A stretch of 64,000 nucleotides of DNA from NCBI GenBank assembly GCA_030247855.1, contig JAPDRN010000018.1, forward strand, positions 62,001 to 126,000. Direction: 5' to 3'. Numbering within the stretch: position 1 is the stretch's first letter; every line of letters starts with the position of its first letter. Shown piece by piece: positions 24,206 through 36,023 of this stretch. The translations under genes were made by a program, and so were the position numbers. The notes below the pieces were generated by a model. The model was not told where the DNA came from and made no database searches. It was given only the letters and a program-made list of their open reading frames with translations. Source of the stretch: Knufia peltigerae (taxonomy: Eukaryota > Ascomycota > Eurotiomycetes > Chaetothyriales > Trichomeriaceae).

Positions 24206-25853
24206 CTATGCCTTGACCTTCCTGCCCGATTCCTTCTTGCCACCTGAATCCTCCTTGGGTTGGATTCTGGCCATCATCTCCTCTCGCTGGATGAGATGTC
24301 CCACGCGCTCCAGCAGGCCCAGCAGACCCTTCATACTGCCCGACCACTCGTCCAACACCTCGTCCGGTCCACGCTTGACCTCGAAGCTGACCACCCGCGC
24401 AGGTCGATCGATCCGTGCATAAACCGTCTTCTTGGTCACGAGGTCTGAAATGTACTTCTCCGTCTCTTCTTCCGACAAATCCAGCAACTCGGTCAACCGT
24501 GGGAAGGTGATGCGGGTATAGTATTTAGCCACAACGCGCACATTATGCTCGATCACACGGTGTCGCAGAGCTTCGTATCGTGTATGCGCCTTTGGATCAC
24601 TCGAATCAGCCGTCTTGGAGAAAATGTCGGTCGAGCAGAGATGTTCGCCGTATTGTTGTTCAACCATGGGCCAGCGCATGAGTTCGGGAATGGTGAATTG
24701 TTTCAGCAGGGCGGCATCCTTCGGCACCTCACTATTCCGACTGTCTTGGTGAACTCGGTGCAGGAGATCAGACTGCTCGTTGTCGTACGGGGCCAGGAGA
24801 ACAAAGTATATTACCCGTTGAAGGACTGCGCGGAGCTGTTCTGGGTTGTTCTCTACCGACTCGGTGTCGAGAACCTGCCTATAGTGCTTGCAGACTTCGA
24901 GGTACTTTTCTTCGTGCTTCGCTAGAGTGATTTGTTGTTCGTAGAACCGCAACTTCAGATCAGTCACGTCATCTTCCTTCTCTTCTGGTGGAATATCTTC
25001 TCCCGCTTTCCGCTTCTTCTCCCTCTCTTCGGCCGCCTTCTTCTCCTTTTCTATTTGCTCGGGCGTCTTCTTGGGCTTTCGTGCGAAGTATCTCGTACTG
25101 ATCTTCCGACTCAGGATTGTTGCTTGTGTCCAGTCGTCGTTCTGGATACATAGTGCGACTTGTTCCAGAATGAACTCTGTCTTTTCTCTTCTAGTCATCG
25201 ATCCGAAAGTCTCAACTTGTAATTCGCAAAGAATATCGCGGGCTGCTTTGATGTCGCCTTGCTCTTTCTTGATGTCCGATAGAATTCGGGTGATCCGGGC
25301 TCGTTCAACTTCAACGAAGATCTGGGCCTGGTCAATCTTACATTCGCACTTTTGCGTGTCTCTCACTAACCTTGCCCTCGGTAACCGTCCGTAATGCCTC
25401 AATCACACCAAGTTTTGTGTCCATATTAGGAGTGTCATCCAGGAAACCCATAACCACCTGCACCATGTTGGTGATGGCTTGTTTGAGTTGTCCATGTTTC
25501 TTTGACAGTAAGAGAACTTGCTCATTCATCTGACTCCAATCCCCAGCCTGTTTGCATAGTGTGACGATGGCGACTAAACATCTTGAGGTTGTAGCGAGAT
25601 CTGACGCCTGTGCTTCGTATTAGAAAGGCCGATAATACGCCTGCGACGAGTGAAGTTTACCTGTCTGGCTTGTTTCTCGAGACCGAGAACTTTATCGATT
25701 CCTTTCTGGAGGTCTTTCTACTCAGACATTAGATTCAGCGACTAAATGCAGGACGATCCGCGGTACCTTTGCTAATGACTCTGCATCTGGCAGAATAGTG
25801 TCCGCATCCTTGCTGAAGTCCTTGTCCGGCTTGAAGAGTGCGCCGTCAGACAT
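24206..25853 (-). CDS. RPN5: 26S proteasome lid subunit Rpn5 (PCI domain)
   Basis: Four exons on the minus strand (25853-25767, 25717-25661, 25607-25371, 25321-24206) give 498 residues. The sequence reads MSDGALFKPDKDF at the start, then KDLQKGIDKVLGLEKQARQ and ASDLATTSRCLVAIVTL, as expected for Rpn5. The family blocks TEGK-IFVEVERARITRIL and QVETFGSMTRREKTEFILEQ follow. The C-terminal half contains the PCI domain (RVVAKYYTRITFPRLTELLDLSEEETEKYISDL) and a Lys-rich tail. Rpn5 helps assemble the lid of the 19S regulatory particle. For the last exon I chose the acceptor giving TEGK-IFVEVER because it matches the conserved family reading; an acceptor six bases earlier would add Ala-Gln. A Lys/Glu-rich insert (residues about 245-285) is longer than I would expect. 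Confidence 0.95.
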
Positions 25854-26269
25854 GGTAGCGAGCTTTCGAGGATATGCCTAAGAATTAGAACCAGTGAAAC
25901 AGTGAGCCCACGTCTTAGAGATGGAGCAGAAGGAGTTGAGATAGTGTATGGTCAAATGTATGCGATGGCCCCGAGCTCAATGGAGGTAGTACAAACGCTC
26001 CAGGCTTGACGCGTCCTTGGCGCCTGGTTGGACAGCCTCGTCACTTTCAGCCTTGCGCAGAGCCCCGTTACAGTATTGACCTTTGAGTTTTCAAGAATAT
26101 GAGGATCAGAGGTTCAATGCGAGGCATTTGGCCAAGAACCCGATTCTATTTGGGAGCTCTTAATATAAGCGCTGAAATCCATCTATCTATTACATCCAAT
26201 CATCAAACCATGACTTTTCTTCCAGGATAACCCTCATAGTCTAGCCTACATAAGCCTGGGAAATCTTTT
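25854..26269. other. Intergenic region: RPN5 promoter and MET3 3' flank
   Basis: Both neighbours are on the minus strand. No frame or motif stands out. Confidence 0.5.
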
Positions 26270-29064
<2,795 letters not shown>

Positions 29065-29985
29065 TCATGCCTCCAAGGTGACTTGTTGTAAGGCTTGTTC
29101 CAGGGCTTCTCGCTCCCGCTTCTTCTCTTGTTCCAGCAGGAACTGTGCGTACTTCGACCGTGGATTGTGGATGCCGCATTCAGTTTTCTGTTGGCCCTTC
29201 CATCTACCAGCCCGCTCATCTTCGCCCTCCTTGACGGGGCTGGTAGAGTGCCAGTCACCTATGCTCTTGTAACCTCGATCCAAGAGAGCATTGTAGGGTA
29301 CGTCATTTTCCTTGATATATTGCTGAATCTGTTGGAAGGACCAGTTGGCCATTGGATTGATCTTGATCAGGCCTGCCTCGTCGACTTCAATAATGTCAAG
29401 GTCACCCCGCTGACCTCCTTGACTCCTCCTCCTGCCAGTCAAGACAGCGTACGCTTGAAGCTCACGGTAGGCTCTGGCGGCAGGCTCGACCTTGGCAAGG
29501 TAGTCGTATCTGTTGTCATCGCTCTCCCAAAGTTTGTCGCCATACTTTTCGGCAAATTCCTGCGTCGTCTCAACGCCTTCTGGCTTGTAGACATGGATAT
29601 TGATCAAAGGGTATTTTGCCCGAACACGGTCCAGCAGCTCCAAAGTCTCGGGGAAGTGATGTAGGGTGTCAAGGAAGATGAGGTCAACCATCTGAGGACG
29701 AGGGATTTTCAACTTGGAAAGCATGTCTAGCGTGACCAAGCCCGTCAAGCCAAAGGCCGTGGTCTGGAAAAGGTGTGGTATTGATGTGATACACCATCTC
29801 AGAATTTCTTGAGGCTCAAGAAACTGCAGCTGCCGGTTCAAGAACTGGAGGTGTGGTTTGGTGAAGTATACCTCTGGCATGCCACATTCACTGTTGTTGG
29901 CACTGGCATAGCCAGAATCAGCCCCCCTCAATGAGGGGCTTCTCTCGCCGCTGCTGTAGGGAGACTGGGATCTGGTGGCAGACAT
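29065..29985 (-). CDS. MET16: Phosphoadenylyl-sulfate (PAPS) reductase
   Basis: Intronless, 306 residues. It reduces PAPS to sulfite using thioredoxin, the third step of sulfate assimilation. The conserved fungal motifs are present: TTAFGLTGLVTLDML near residue 80, VDLIFLDTLHHFPET, INPMANWSFQQIQQYI, and YNALLDRGYKSIGDWHST. The redox-active cysteine lies in TECGIH near residue 268. There is only one active-site cysteine, as in thioredoxin-dependent PAPS reductases and unlike Fe-S APS reductases. The first 30 residues are Ser-rich and variable. MET3 follows on the same strand. The upstream region contains TCACGTG and a MetR/CYS3-like site. Confidence 0.97.
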   Translation of the reverse strand: MSATRSQSPYSSGERSPSLRGADSGYASANNSECGMPEVYFTKPHLQFLNRQLQFLEPQEILRWCITSIPHLFQTTAFGLTGLVTLDMLSKLKIPRPQMVDLIFLDTLHHFPETLELLDRVRAKYPLINIHVYKPEGVETTQEFAEKYGDKLWESDDNRYDYLAKVEPAARAYRELQAYAVLTGRRRSQGGQRGDLDIIEVDEAGLIKINPMANWSFQQIQQYIKENDVPYNALLDRGYKSIGDWHSTSPVKEGEDERAGRWKGQQKTECGIHNPRSKYAQFLLEQEKKREREALEQALQQVTLEA

Positions 29986-30384
29986 GATGAAGACGATTGT
30001 GCTAAGGGTTTGTTTCTTTCAAGGGAGAGGCAGGGAGACAGTGGCGTTTAAGGAAGCTGATGAGGAGGAGAGAGGGAGGCACGAATATGAAAGCACGCAT
30101 ACAGGAGCGCTGAAAGCACTGGAACACCCACCTTCATTTTACAAATCATCCGCGTTGCTCGCAATATCATCGTCGAGCACGCAATTCAGCTGTGGAGCAC
30201 ACTAGGAGGTCGAGAGCCTCGTTGCCGGAAGAGAAAAATGAAAAAAAGTCATCGACGCGGGAGTCACGTGCGATGGCGTGATCGCAGCCCAATTGCTGTG
30301 AGTGGGCTGTCGGCAAGAGAGCAGGCAGTGAGAGACTTCAACCACCGCTCATTCGCAGGACTGTCAGAGCGTATCTCGCATACA
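29986..30384. promoter_or_regulatory. MET16 upstream region with sulfur-regulatory motifs
   Basis: About 400 bp upstream of the MET16 start. It contains TCACGTG at 30264-30270 (Cbf1/MET-type E-box) and, three bases on, ATGGCGTGAT at 30273-30282, a 9-of-10 match to the CYS3/MetR consensus ATGRYRYCAT. That these sites act on MET16 is inferred from their position. Confidence 0.6.
30264..30282. promoter_or_regulatory. TCACGTG box plus MetR/CYS3-like site
   Basis: TCACGTG (30264-30270) is followed by ATGGCGTGAT (30273-30282). Their pairing about 280-300 bp upstream of the MET16 start codon fits sulfur-limitation control by bZIP (MetR/CYS3) and bHLH (Cbf1-like) factors known in fungi. Confidence 0.55.
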
Positions 30385-30684
30385 TCACTGCGTGGATTCT
30401 TTCGCTGACACAGGGGTTGGTCCGCCGCCTTCAGACTCGATGTTGAGTTCCTGCACGCATCATGATTGACGTTTTGGGCCGAGCACCTCATTTGGCCAAG
30501 ACTGACGAGCTTTGCTCCGACAAATACAATCTCCAGACTCTTCTTGTTTTGCTCCAGGAACTGAACTTACCATGGGGATTGTGTTATCATGCTTGTGAAT
30601 GTCGTGATCAGAAGGCGAAGTTGGAATTAAGGATGTTGTAGCTAGAAATTGCTCTAGAGTGAGGAGGGCCGTTGGAGCAGCCAA
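30385..30684 (-). CDS. Possible small spliced gene, 59 residues, function unknown
   Basis: Exon 30684-30571 (38 codons, ending in ATG just before GTAAGT) can be joined to exon 30450-30385 (GCAG acceptor) across a 120-bp intron, both in phase 0. The product starts MAAPTALLTLEQFLATT and ends GGGPTPVSAKESTQ. The strong GTAAGT donor and the preserved frame are the evidence. There is no domain, signal peptide or membrane segment, and I do not recognise it. It sits between MET16 and the divergent phosphoserine phosphatase gene, with a TCACGTG 57 bp upstream. It could instead be leader sequence of a neighbour or chance. Confidence 0.4.
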
Positions 30685-31096
30685 TATTAGTCAGCTCTCA
30701 TCCAGACGAAGCTCAGGCTCTCTCTCCCTCGTGACCGCAGTCACGTGTAAGGCTCTGATGACTTAAGCCAGTGCAGGTCTGAATGATATCATCCTTGGGC
30801 ACGAGGCCAGGCGAGGCGAAGTTTTCGGGGGAGAACAAGGAAGCCAACGTCTGTGCCGATCTCCTCAATCTGTACCAATACAATGCTCATCTTCCCTTGT
30901 TCGAGTTGAACCCCCCAAACGCTGTTCCTGCATTGGGCCCTCCCCGGATGACGTAGCCTTGCAGCTTCATCTCGACTTCCTCTCTCCTCCTCGCGTGCTT
31001 GCTTACCGCCGCCTGCCATTTCCCAAGCTTCACCGTAGTCCAGGCGGAGAGCCTCGTGCGCAGGATCCCCGGTGCTACACCCTCGCCGCAGTCGTG
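30685..31096. promoter_or_regulatory. Upstream region of phosphoserine phosphatase gene
   Basis: TCACGTG at 30741-30747. The frame of the downstream gene stays open back to 30957, but the first ATG is at 31097, so this is taken as leader. Confidence 0.45.
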
Positions 31097-32560
31097 ATGG
31101 CCTCCCCGTCTTCACCAGGCCGGTCTAACAGGCCTAGCTTGGGAAAAAACTCTTTGGGGAGAAGCAACAGCTATCTGGATGACCATCTCGAATACAGGTC
31201 ACATCAAAGCAGCCCAACGACGAGTATCGATGGAGTTCTCGATCGCCAGCCTACTCGGAGTCCTCGTAACACCATATCAAGCGCATCCCTGGCGTCTAGG
31301 AGATCGGTCAGTGCAATCGCACCTTCGCCCATTGTGTCTCAAGAGAGTGGAACTGTGTATACAATGTCGCATACCAATTGCATAGCCGAACTGGGCGATC
31401 CCGCCAGGATTGTTGCGACTATCTTCTACAACTCAAAGTCTCCGCGACACCCACACGTCCACCCCGATCAGTCACCTCCCGCAAAGCCTACGGATCCCAT
31501 GCCAATGCCAGAAATCGCCGAAGGTTCTGCTCCAACAACCAGCATATCGGAATACCCGCTGGAACCGCCTGCACCTGAGCCTGAGCCCCTCGATCACATC
31601 TACGGTGCATACGTCTCACAACTATGCTTGACGCATTTCTTGTCAACTCTGGATTCGCTCCTCATCCACAACAAGCCGGAGGAACGAAGGTTGACCTCTT
31701 CGCACCGGTGCCTGTCGCCTGACCCAGCAAAACCCCGAGTTGTCGAGGTCACCTTCAGTCCACCTCCAAATCCAGAGTATCTCCCGTTCGACCTAATCAC
31801 CAAACACGAATCCATCTATAAATTCGAACGGGAATGGAATTGTGAAGTCATTCTCCAACCGTCGACGGTTTTCCGCCGCCACAAGCGCCTTTGCGTTTTC
31901 GACATGGACTCGACCCTGATTCAACAAGAGGTCATCGACGAGATTGCTGCGTTCATTGGTGTCAAGAAAGCCGTCGCCGCCATCACCGAACGCGCGATGA
32001 ATGGTGAACTCGATTTCTCTGCCTCTCTCAAAGCCCGCGTTGCCCTCCTCAAGGGTGTACCTGCCGACGTCTTTGAGCATCTGAAGCCCAAGATTGTCAT
32101 CACGCCGGGCGCCAGAGAACTCTGCAAATGTCTCAAGCGGCTCGGTTTTACACTCGCCGTGCTAAGTGGTGGTTTTCAGCCTCTCGCAGACTGGCTCGCC
32201 CACGAACTCGGCCTGGACCATGCCTTTGCCAATCACCTTGTCGTGGACCACGCGAGTAACACGCTGACGGGCGAGCTCAACCCAGACTACCCAATCGTCG
32301 ACGCGCAGCACAAGCGGAACCTGCTGATCAGTTTGGCGAGCACCAAGGACATTCCGCTCGCGCAGACCATGGCCGTCGGAGATGGAGCTAACGACATCCC
32401 CATGCTCAAGACTGCCGGGTTGGGCGTCGCGTGGAACGCAAAGAGCAAAGTCCAAATGGAGGCGCCGGCGCGCTTGAACATTGGGAAGAGCATGCTTGAC
32501 CTGGTGTACCTCTTAGGCTTGACGGAGCACGAAATCCAAGAGTTACTGAACGCTTCTTAG
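31097..32560 (+). CDS. SER2: Phosphoserine phosphatase (HAD superfamily)
   Basis: Intronless, 487 residues from the first ATG. The C-terminal half is the SerB-type HAD domain. Motif I is FDMDSTLIQQE near residues 267-275, with the catalytic Asp pair. The family block ITERAMNGELDF follows, then motif II VLSGGFQPLADWLA and motif IV VGDGANDIPMLKTAGLGVAW near residue 427. It hydrolyses phosphoserine to serine, the last step of serine synthesis. The N-terminal 90 residues are Ser/Arg-rich and disordered. They are followed by an ACT-like regulatory segment (residues about 90-260) interrupted by a Pro-rich insert. Serine supply fits with the neighbouring sulfate genes, because both feed cysteine synthesis. 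Confidence 0.95.
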   Translation: MASPSSPGRSNRPSLGKNSLGRSNSYLDDHLEYRSHQSSPTTSIDGVLDRQPTRSPRNTISSASLASRRSVSAIAPSPIVSQESGTVYTMSHTNCIAELGDPARIVATIFYNSKSPRHPHVHPDQSPPAKPTDPMPMPEIAEGSAPTTSISEYPLEPPAPEPEPLDHIYGAYVSQLCLTHFLSTLDSLLIHNKPEERRLTSSHRCLSPDPAKPRVVEVTFSPPPNPEYLPFDLITKHESIYKFEREWNCEVILQPSTVFRRHKRLCVFDMDSTLIQQEVIDEIAAFIGVKKAVAAITERAMNGELDFSASLKARVALLKGVPADVFEHLKPKIVITPGARELCKCLKRLGFTLAVLSGGFQPLADWLAHELGLDHAFANHLVVDHASNTLTGELNPDYPIVDAQHKRNLLISLASTKDIPLAQTMAVGDGANDIPMLKTAGLGVAWNAKSKVQMEAPARLNIGKSMLDLVYLLGLTEHEIQELLNAS

Positions 32561-33596
32561 ACTCAGACTCCGAGGTAGTTGGAAGTGCTTGGGAGTGACG
32601 CCTCCGAGTGAGACTTCATGCATTCGGGTACTGACCATATGGCTCTTCACGATCACTGTTTTTCACACCGGTACGCGTACTGGGAGGAAGTAGAGGGATA
32701 GCGTATAACGACAGGCATGAAATCGCGTGGGAATACGGAGTATACGTACACGAACGCGCCAGCGAGCAAGCAGATCCAATCTGATCACTGAGTATCGACG
32801 GCCCTGGCGCCCCGTATTCTGTTTCCGGGAGAGTACACCTTAGGTAGAGCAGTACTTGTCAGACCGGAAACGACAATACCTGTAGAAGTCGACATTGGGT
32901 CTCTTCTGAGATAGTGGTGTATGGGTTACATGCACACGAATAAAGAAAGCCATTCAACAACACTTCTACTGCTCTTATGGAGACTACGTAACCAGTATTG
33001 TCACGGTAGTTGTGAGTTCTCACGACTGCATCCGTAGGACAAGCCACCAAGGTAGAGAAAACAATTCGATGAGATTGACTTTGTTCATTTTTTATCCGTA
33101 TGATTTTCTCGACGAAAAAAAGAAGCTAGGAGCATAAAATGAATCTCAGCTTGGAATTTTTGGGCTTCGCTTGCCTTTTGCCTTGCTTGCTCGCTCGCTC
33201 GCTAAAAAAGATATTCGCATACATGGAGGATAAAAGTACAATACAGAGAGGACGTGCTAATCCCTCAGCGCCATTTTGGCCTCGGCCAACAAGCCCAACG
33301 AAAAAAAGACAGCACATGGTTGGGCTGTTGAAATTAAGGAGATTTCGAAGTGAAAAAGAGAGATTGACCTTCCCCTCCGCCCTCCTTTTCTGCTTCTTAG
33401 TCGAAAATGTGGTGAACAAGGTGAAATAGAAAACCAATGTTTTCTGCATATCCAGAACGTTCTGCTTATGCAAAGTGCCATCCAAGCCTGCAAAGGGTGT
33501 CCCCATAAGCGGTTCATTGCCTGATTTTTTTTATAAAACATTCAAAAATCGGCACATTGCCTCTGAGAACATGGCAGTTGCCAAGTCCAGAACGAT
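32561..33596. other. Intergenic region between convergent genes
   Basis: This holds the 3' flanks of the phosphatase and EGF-type genes, and one TACGGAGTA at 32734-32742. Frames at 33126-33506 are A/T-rich and short. No gene is supported. Confidence 0.5.
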
Positions 33597-36023
33597 TCAG
33601 TCTGCATTCGTTCCGCCAACAACTAAACCATTGCCTAGTTTGATACTGAATGCATCAAAGTCTGCCGAGAATCGTTGATTCCCTTCCCCGACATCAACCG
33701 TTGTAGACGAATTGCCTTGTGTTTGTTGTTGGAAAAAGTCCTCCATCTTCTGCTGGGCATGAACTGCCACGTCTAGCGTGCGTGACTGTTGCAACACAAA
33801 CAACACTACAACGCGAGCAAAGTCGACTTCTTTGTCCGTCACAGTAGACGTTGGTTTGGATGCGCTGCCACTACTTGTGGCGCTTGGACTGCTGGACTCA
33901 GATCTTGAAGATGCGGCAGCTGTTGGGCTGCTGGATTCTGCCACGCTGGTGACGGTAGACACGCCCCTATCATCTGATGACGAAGGTGTTGGCACGGCAC
34001 CAATATCAGTAGCTGACGTGGCTTGAAAGACGATACCATTGGAGGTGCCCACCGTAACACTGTCGTCTCTTCGTTCGAATTGAAATCCTCTGGGATCTTC
34101 AACGCGCTTACTAACCACAGGTTGGGCAGGGCTATCATCGATTGAGGCAAGTCGATTGCTTTGTGGTTCCAGACCAGGTACCATGATGAATCTCCTTGTT
34201 TTGGTTGATTGTGAAGTCGAATTGAAATTCACGAGAGAATTCTCACTGGTACATGACAAATTGTTGGATGAAAAGAGGGATAGAATGGTTGATGAATTCA
34301 GCGAGATGTTGAACTGACTCTGGGCTTGCAAAAGTGAAGGCATCACCGAAGATCCCATGGTGGCGTTCTTGTACTGGTTGGAGCCTTCGCTCAAAGTAGT
34401 GGTCGTGCAGTCTTGAACATCTCCAGGAGTTTCGCACTGGCTTCCGGTAAAGCCATTAGAACAGACACAAACGCAAGTATCTTGACTAGATATACTTGTG
34501 CCACCATTCTCGCAAGGATGAATGGATGCGCAGGAGTTGTCTTTTGAGTGTTGTCTCGGTACAATAATTAGGAAAATAGGAATTAACACAGCAGCGGCGA
34601 CCACAATAATGCCGACCACGAGGACAATGAAGAAAACAGGTAATCGTAGACCACAGCACTTCCGCCGTTTCGTTCGAGATGGGTCTTTCGACAAATCCGT
34701 GGTTGAGGCGTAGGCTTCACCCTTCTCAGTCAGGGGCCAGCCTCCATCCTTTCGATTTGTGGGAGTACCGCCAGCAGCGGGAGCAGGGAAAGCTGAGATC
34801 ATGTCCGACATCGTCGAGTGCCGGTTGGCGTTGCTGAGCTTATCAGAACTTCCCCACATGTCCAGCATACCTAGTCTGCTTGCAGTCCTTCCTCGGTCCA
34901 GATTCGCAGCTAGTCTTGTGGCTCTTCTAATGAGGTCCGAGAGACTGGTGGTGCTGCCACGTTGTTCAGCTTCCTTGACTGCGTCCATATCCAGCCTCGG
35001 AGGCCTTCGGTTGGGAGGGATCTTATCACTCATCGAAGGTTGTTCAATGCCTAGACCGAGGAGGGGGTTGGTTGACTTGCGAGAGTGCGATGAGCTGGGG
35101 GTGGGCTCGAAGAGTTTGGTGGTGGCTATGGTGCTTAATGATTTGGGAGTTTGCAGGTATTCTCTGTCAGCAGAAGGAGAGGCTGGTGGAGAGGTATCGA
35201 AAGGCATTCTGACTGGGGTGTAACTGCGCGATTCAGAGGATTCAGGTTGGAAGTGTGGTGGCTTGGTGGTTATTCCTGCAGCAACGGCAGCACTGAGTGC
35301 ATTCATGGCTGCAGCTCGGGTCGTGGAAGTAACATTACCCGCGCCTTCTTCTGGTATCTCATGACCCATGTGGCTGTTTCTATTCTTGATTGTGGTCATC
35401 GCAGGCTTGGCTCGTTTTCCAACACTCGCTTGACGTACAATCTGAGGACTGTTTTCTGGTGAGGTTGATCTGCTACTATTTTGGCTGGTGATGCCCTGAT
35501 CGTATCGTTCGTCGACTCCCAAAGCTTCACTTTCTGCGTACACCGAACCCGAGTATCTCTTAGGTGTAGGAAAGCCTCTGGATCGAGAACCAGGAGTAGT
35601 GCCAGGGGTAACAAAGTCATCAAGCACAGACGACATGTAAGACTCGTGGACGTTATACCTTCTGCCCGGGGATTGGGAAGCATCTTGCTTTGTGTTCCCT
35701 GTCGAACTCTCAGGAACCGGAGGTGCCGTCGGAAATTTAAAATCCTGAACCAATACCCCGGATCCTTCTGGTCTCTGCGGTGGCCGCTGGGGACTTGCAA
35801 ATCTTACTGGCGGCGGAGAAACTCCCACTCCCAATGGTACCTGGCGGACATTGAGTTTGGCATTTGCTGGTAGTCTTATCGAGGGATGAGGAGGGAATTC
35901 TTGCTGATTTTGTTGATACTGGGAAGGGTGAGCATAATCAGCTGCTGGTTGTTGCTGTTGTTGATTTGCGTATTGTGGATAGTGGAATCGGTTCGACTGG
36001 CTAGGCAGTCGAGCGTGGGACAT
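33597..36023 (-). CDS. Single-pass membrane protein with EGF-like module
   Basis: Intronless, 808 residues. The first 455 residues are polar and disordered (Gln-, Pro- and Ser-rich, many SP/TP sites) and probably cytoplasmic. A dibasic Cys pair (RRKCCGLRLP) precedes one strong transmembrane helix at about 461-488. Directly after it lies a compact EGF-like module (about 496-528) with the pattern C-x5-C-x4, then CVCVCSNGFTGSQC. The extracellular part is Ser/Thr-rich with several N-glycosylation sequons and ends VVGGTNAD, without a GPI tail. No signal peptide is present, so the helix is the membrane signal. I infer a surface sensor or adhesin-like protein; its ligand is unknown. EGF modules are uncommon in fungi but known in this architecture. 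Confidence 0.9.
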   Translation of the reverse strand: MSHARLPSQSNRFHYPQYANQQQQQPAADYAHPSQYQQNQQEFPPHPSIRLPANAKLNVRQVPLGVGVSPPPVRFASPQRPPQRPEGSGVLVQDFKFPTAPPVPESSTGNTKQDASQSPGRRYNVHESYMSSVLDDFVTPGTTPGSRSRGFPTPKRYSGSVYAESEALGVDERYDQGITSQNSSRSTSPENSPQIVRQASVGKRAKPAMTTIKNRNSHMGHEIPEEGAGNVTSTTRAAAMNALSAAVAAGITTKPPHFQPESSESRSYTPVRMPFDTSPPASPSADREYLQTPKSLSTIATTKLFEPTPSSSHSRKSTNPLLGLGIEQPSMSDKIPPNRRPPRLDMDAVKEAEQRGSTTSLSDLIRRATRLAANLDRGRTASRLGMLDMWGSSDKLSNANRHSTMSDMISAFPAPAAGGTPTNRKDGGWPLTEKGEAYASTTDLSKDPSRTKRRKCCGLRLPVFFIVLVVGIIVVAAAVLIPIFLIIVPRQHSKDNSCASIHPCENGGTSISSQDTCVCVCSNGFTGSQCETPGDVQDCTTTTLSEGSNQYKNATMGSSVMPSLLQAQSQFNISLNSSTILSLFSSNNLSCTSENSLVNFNSTSQSTKTRRFIMVPGLEPQSNRLASIDDSPAQPVVSKRVEDPRGFQFERRDDSVTVGTSNGIVFQATSATDIGAVPTPSSSDDRGVSTVTSVAESSSPTAAASSRSESSSPSATSSGSASKPTSTVTDKEVDFARVVVLFVLQQSRTLDVAVHAQQKMEDFFQQQTQGNSSTTVDVGEGNQRFSADFDAFSIKLGNGLVVGGTNAD

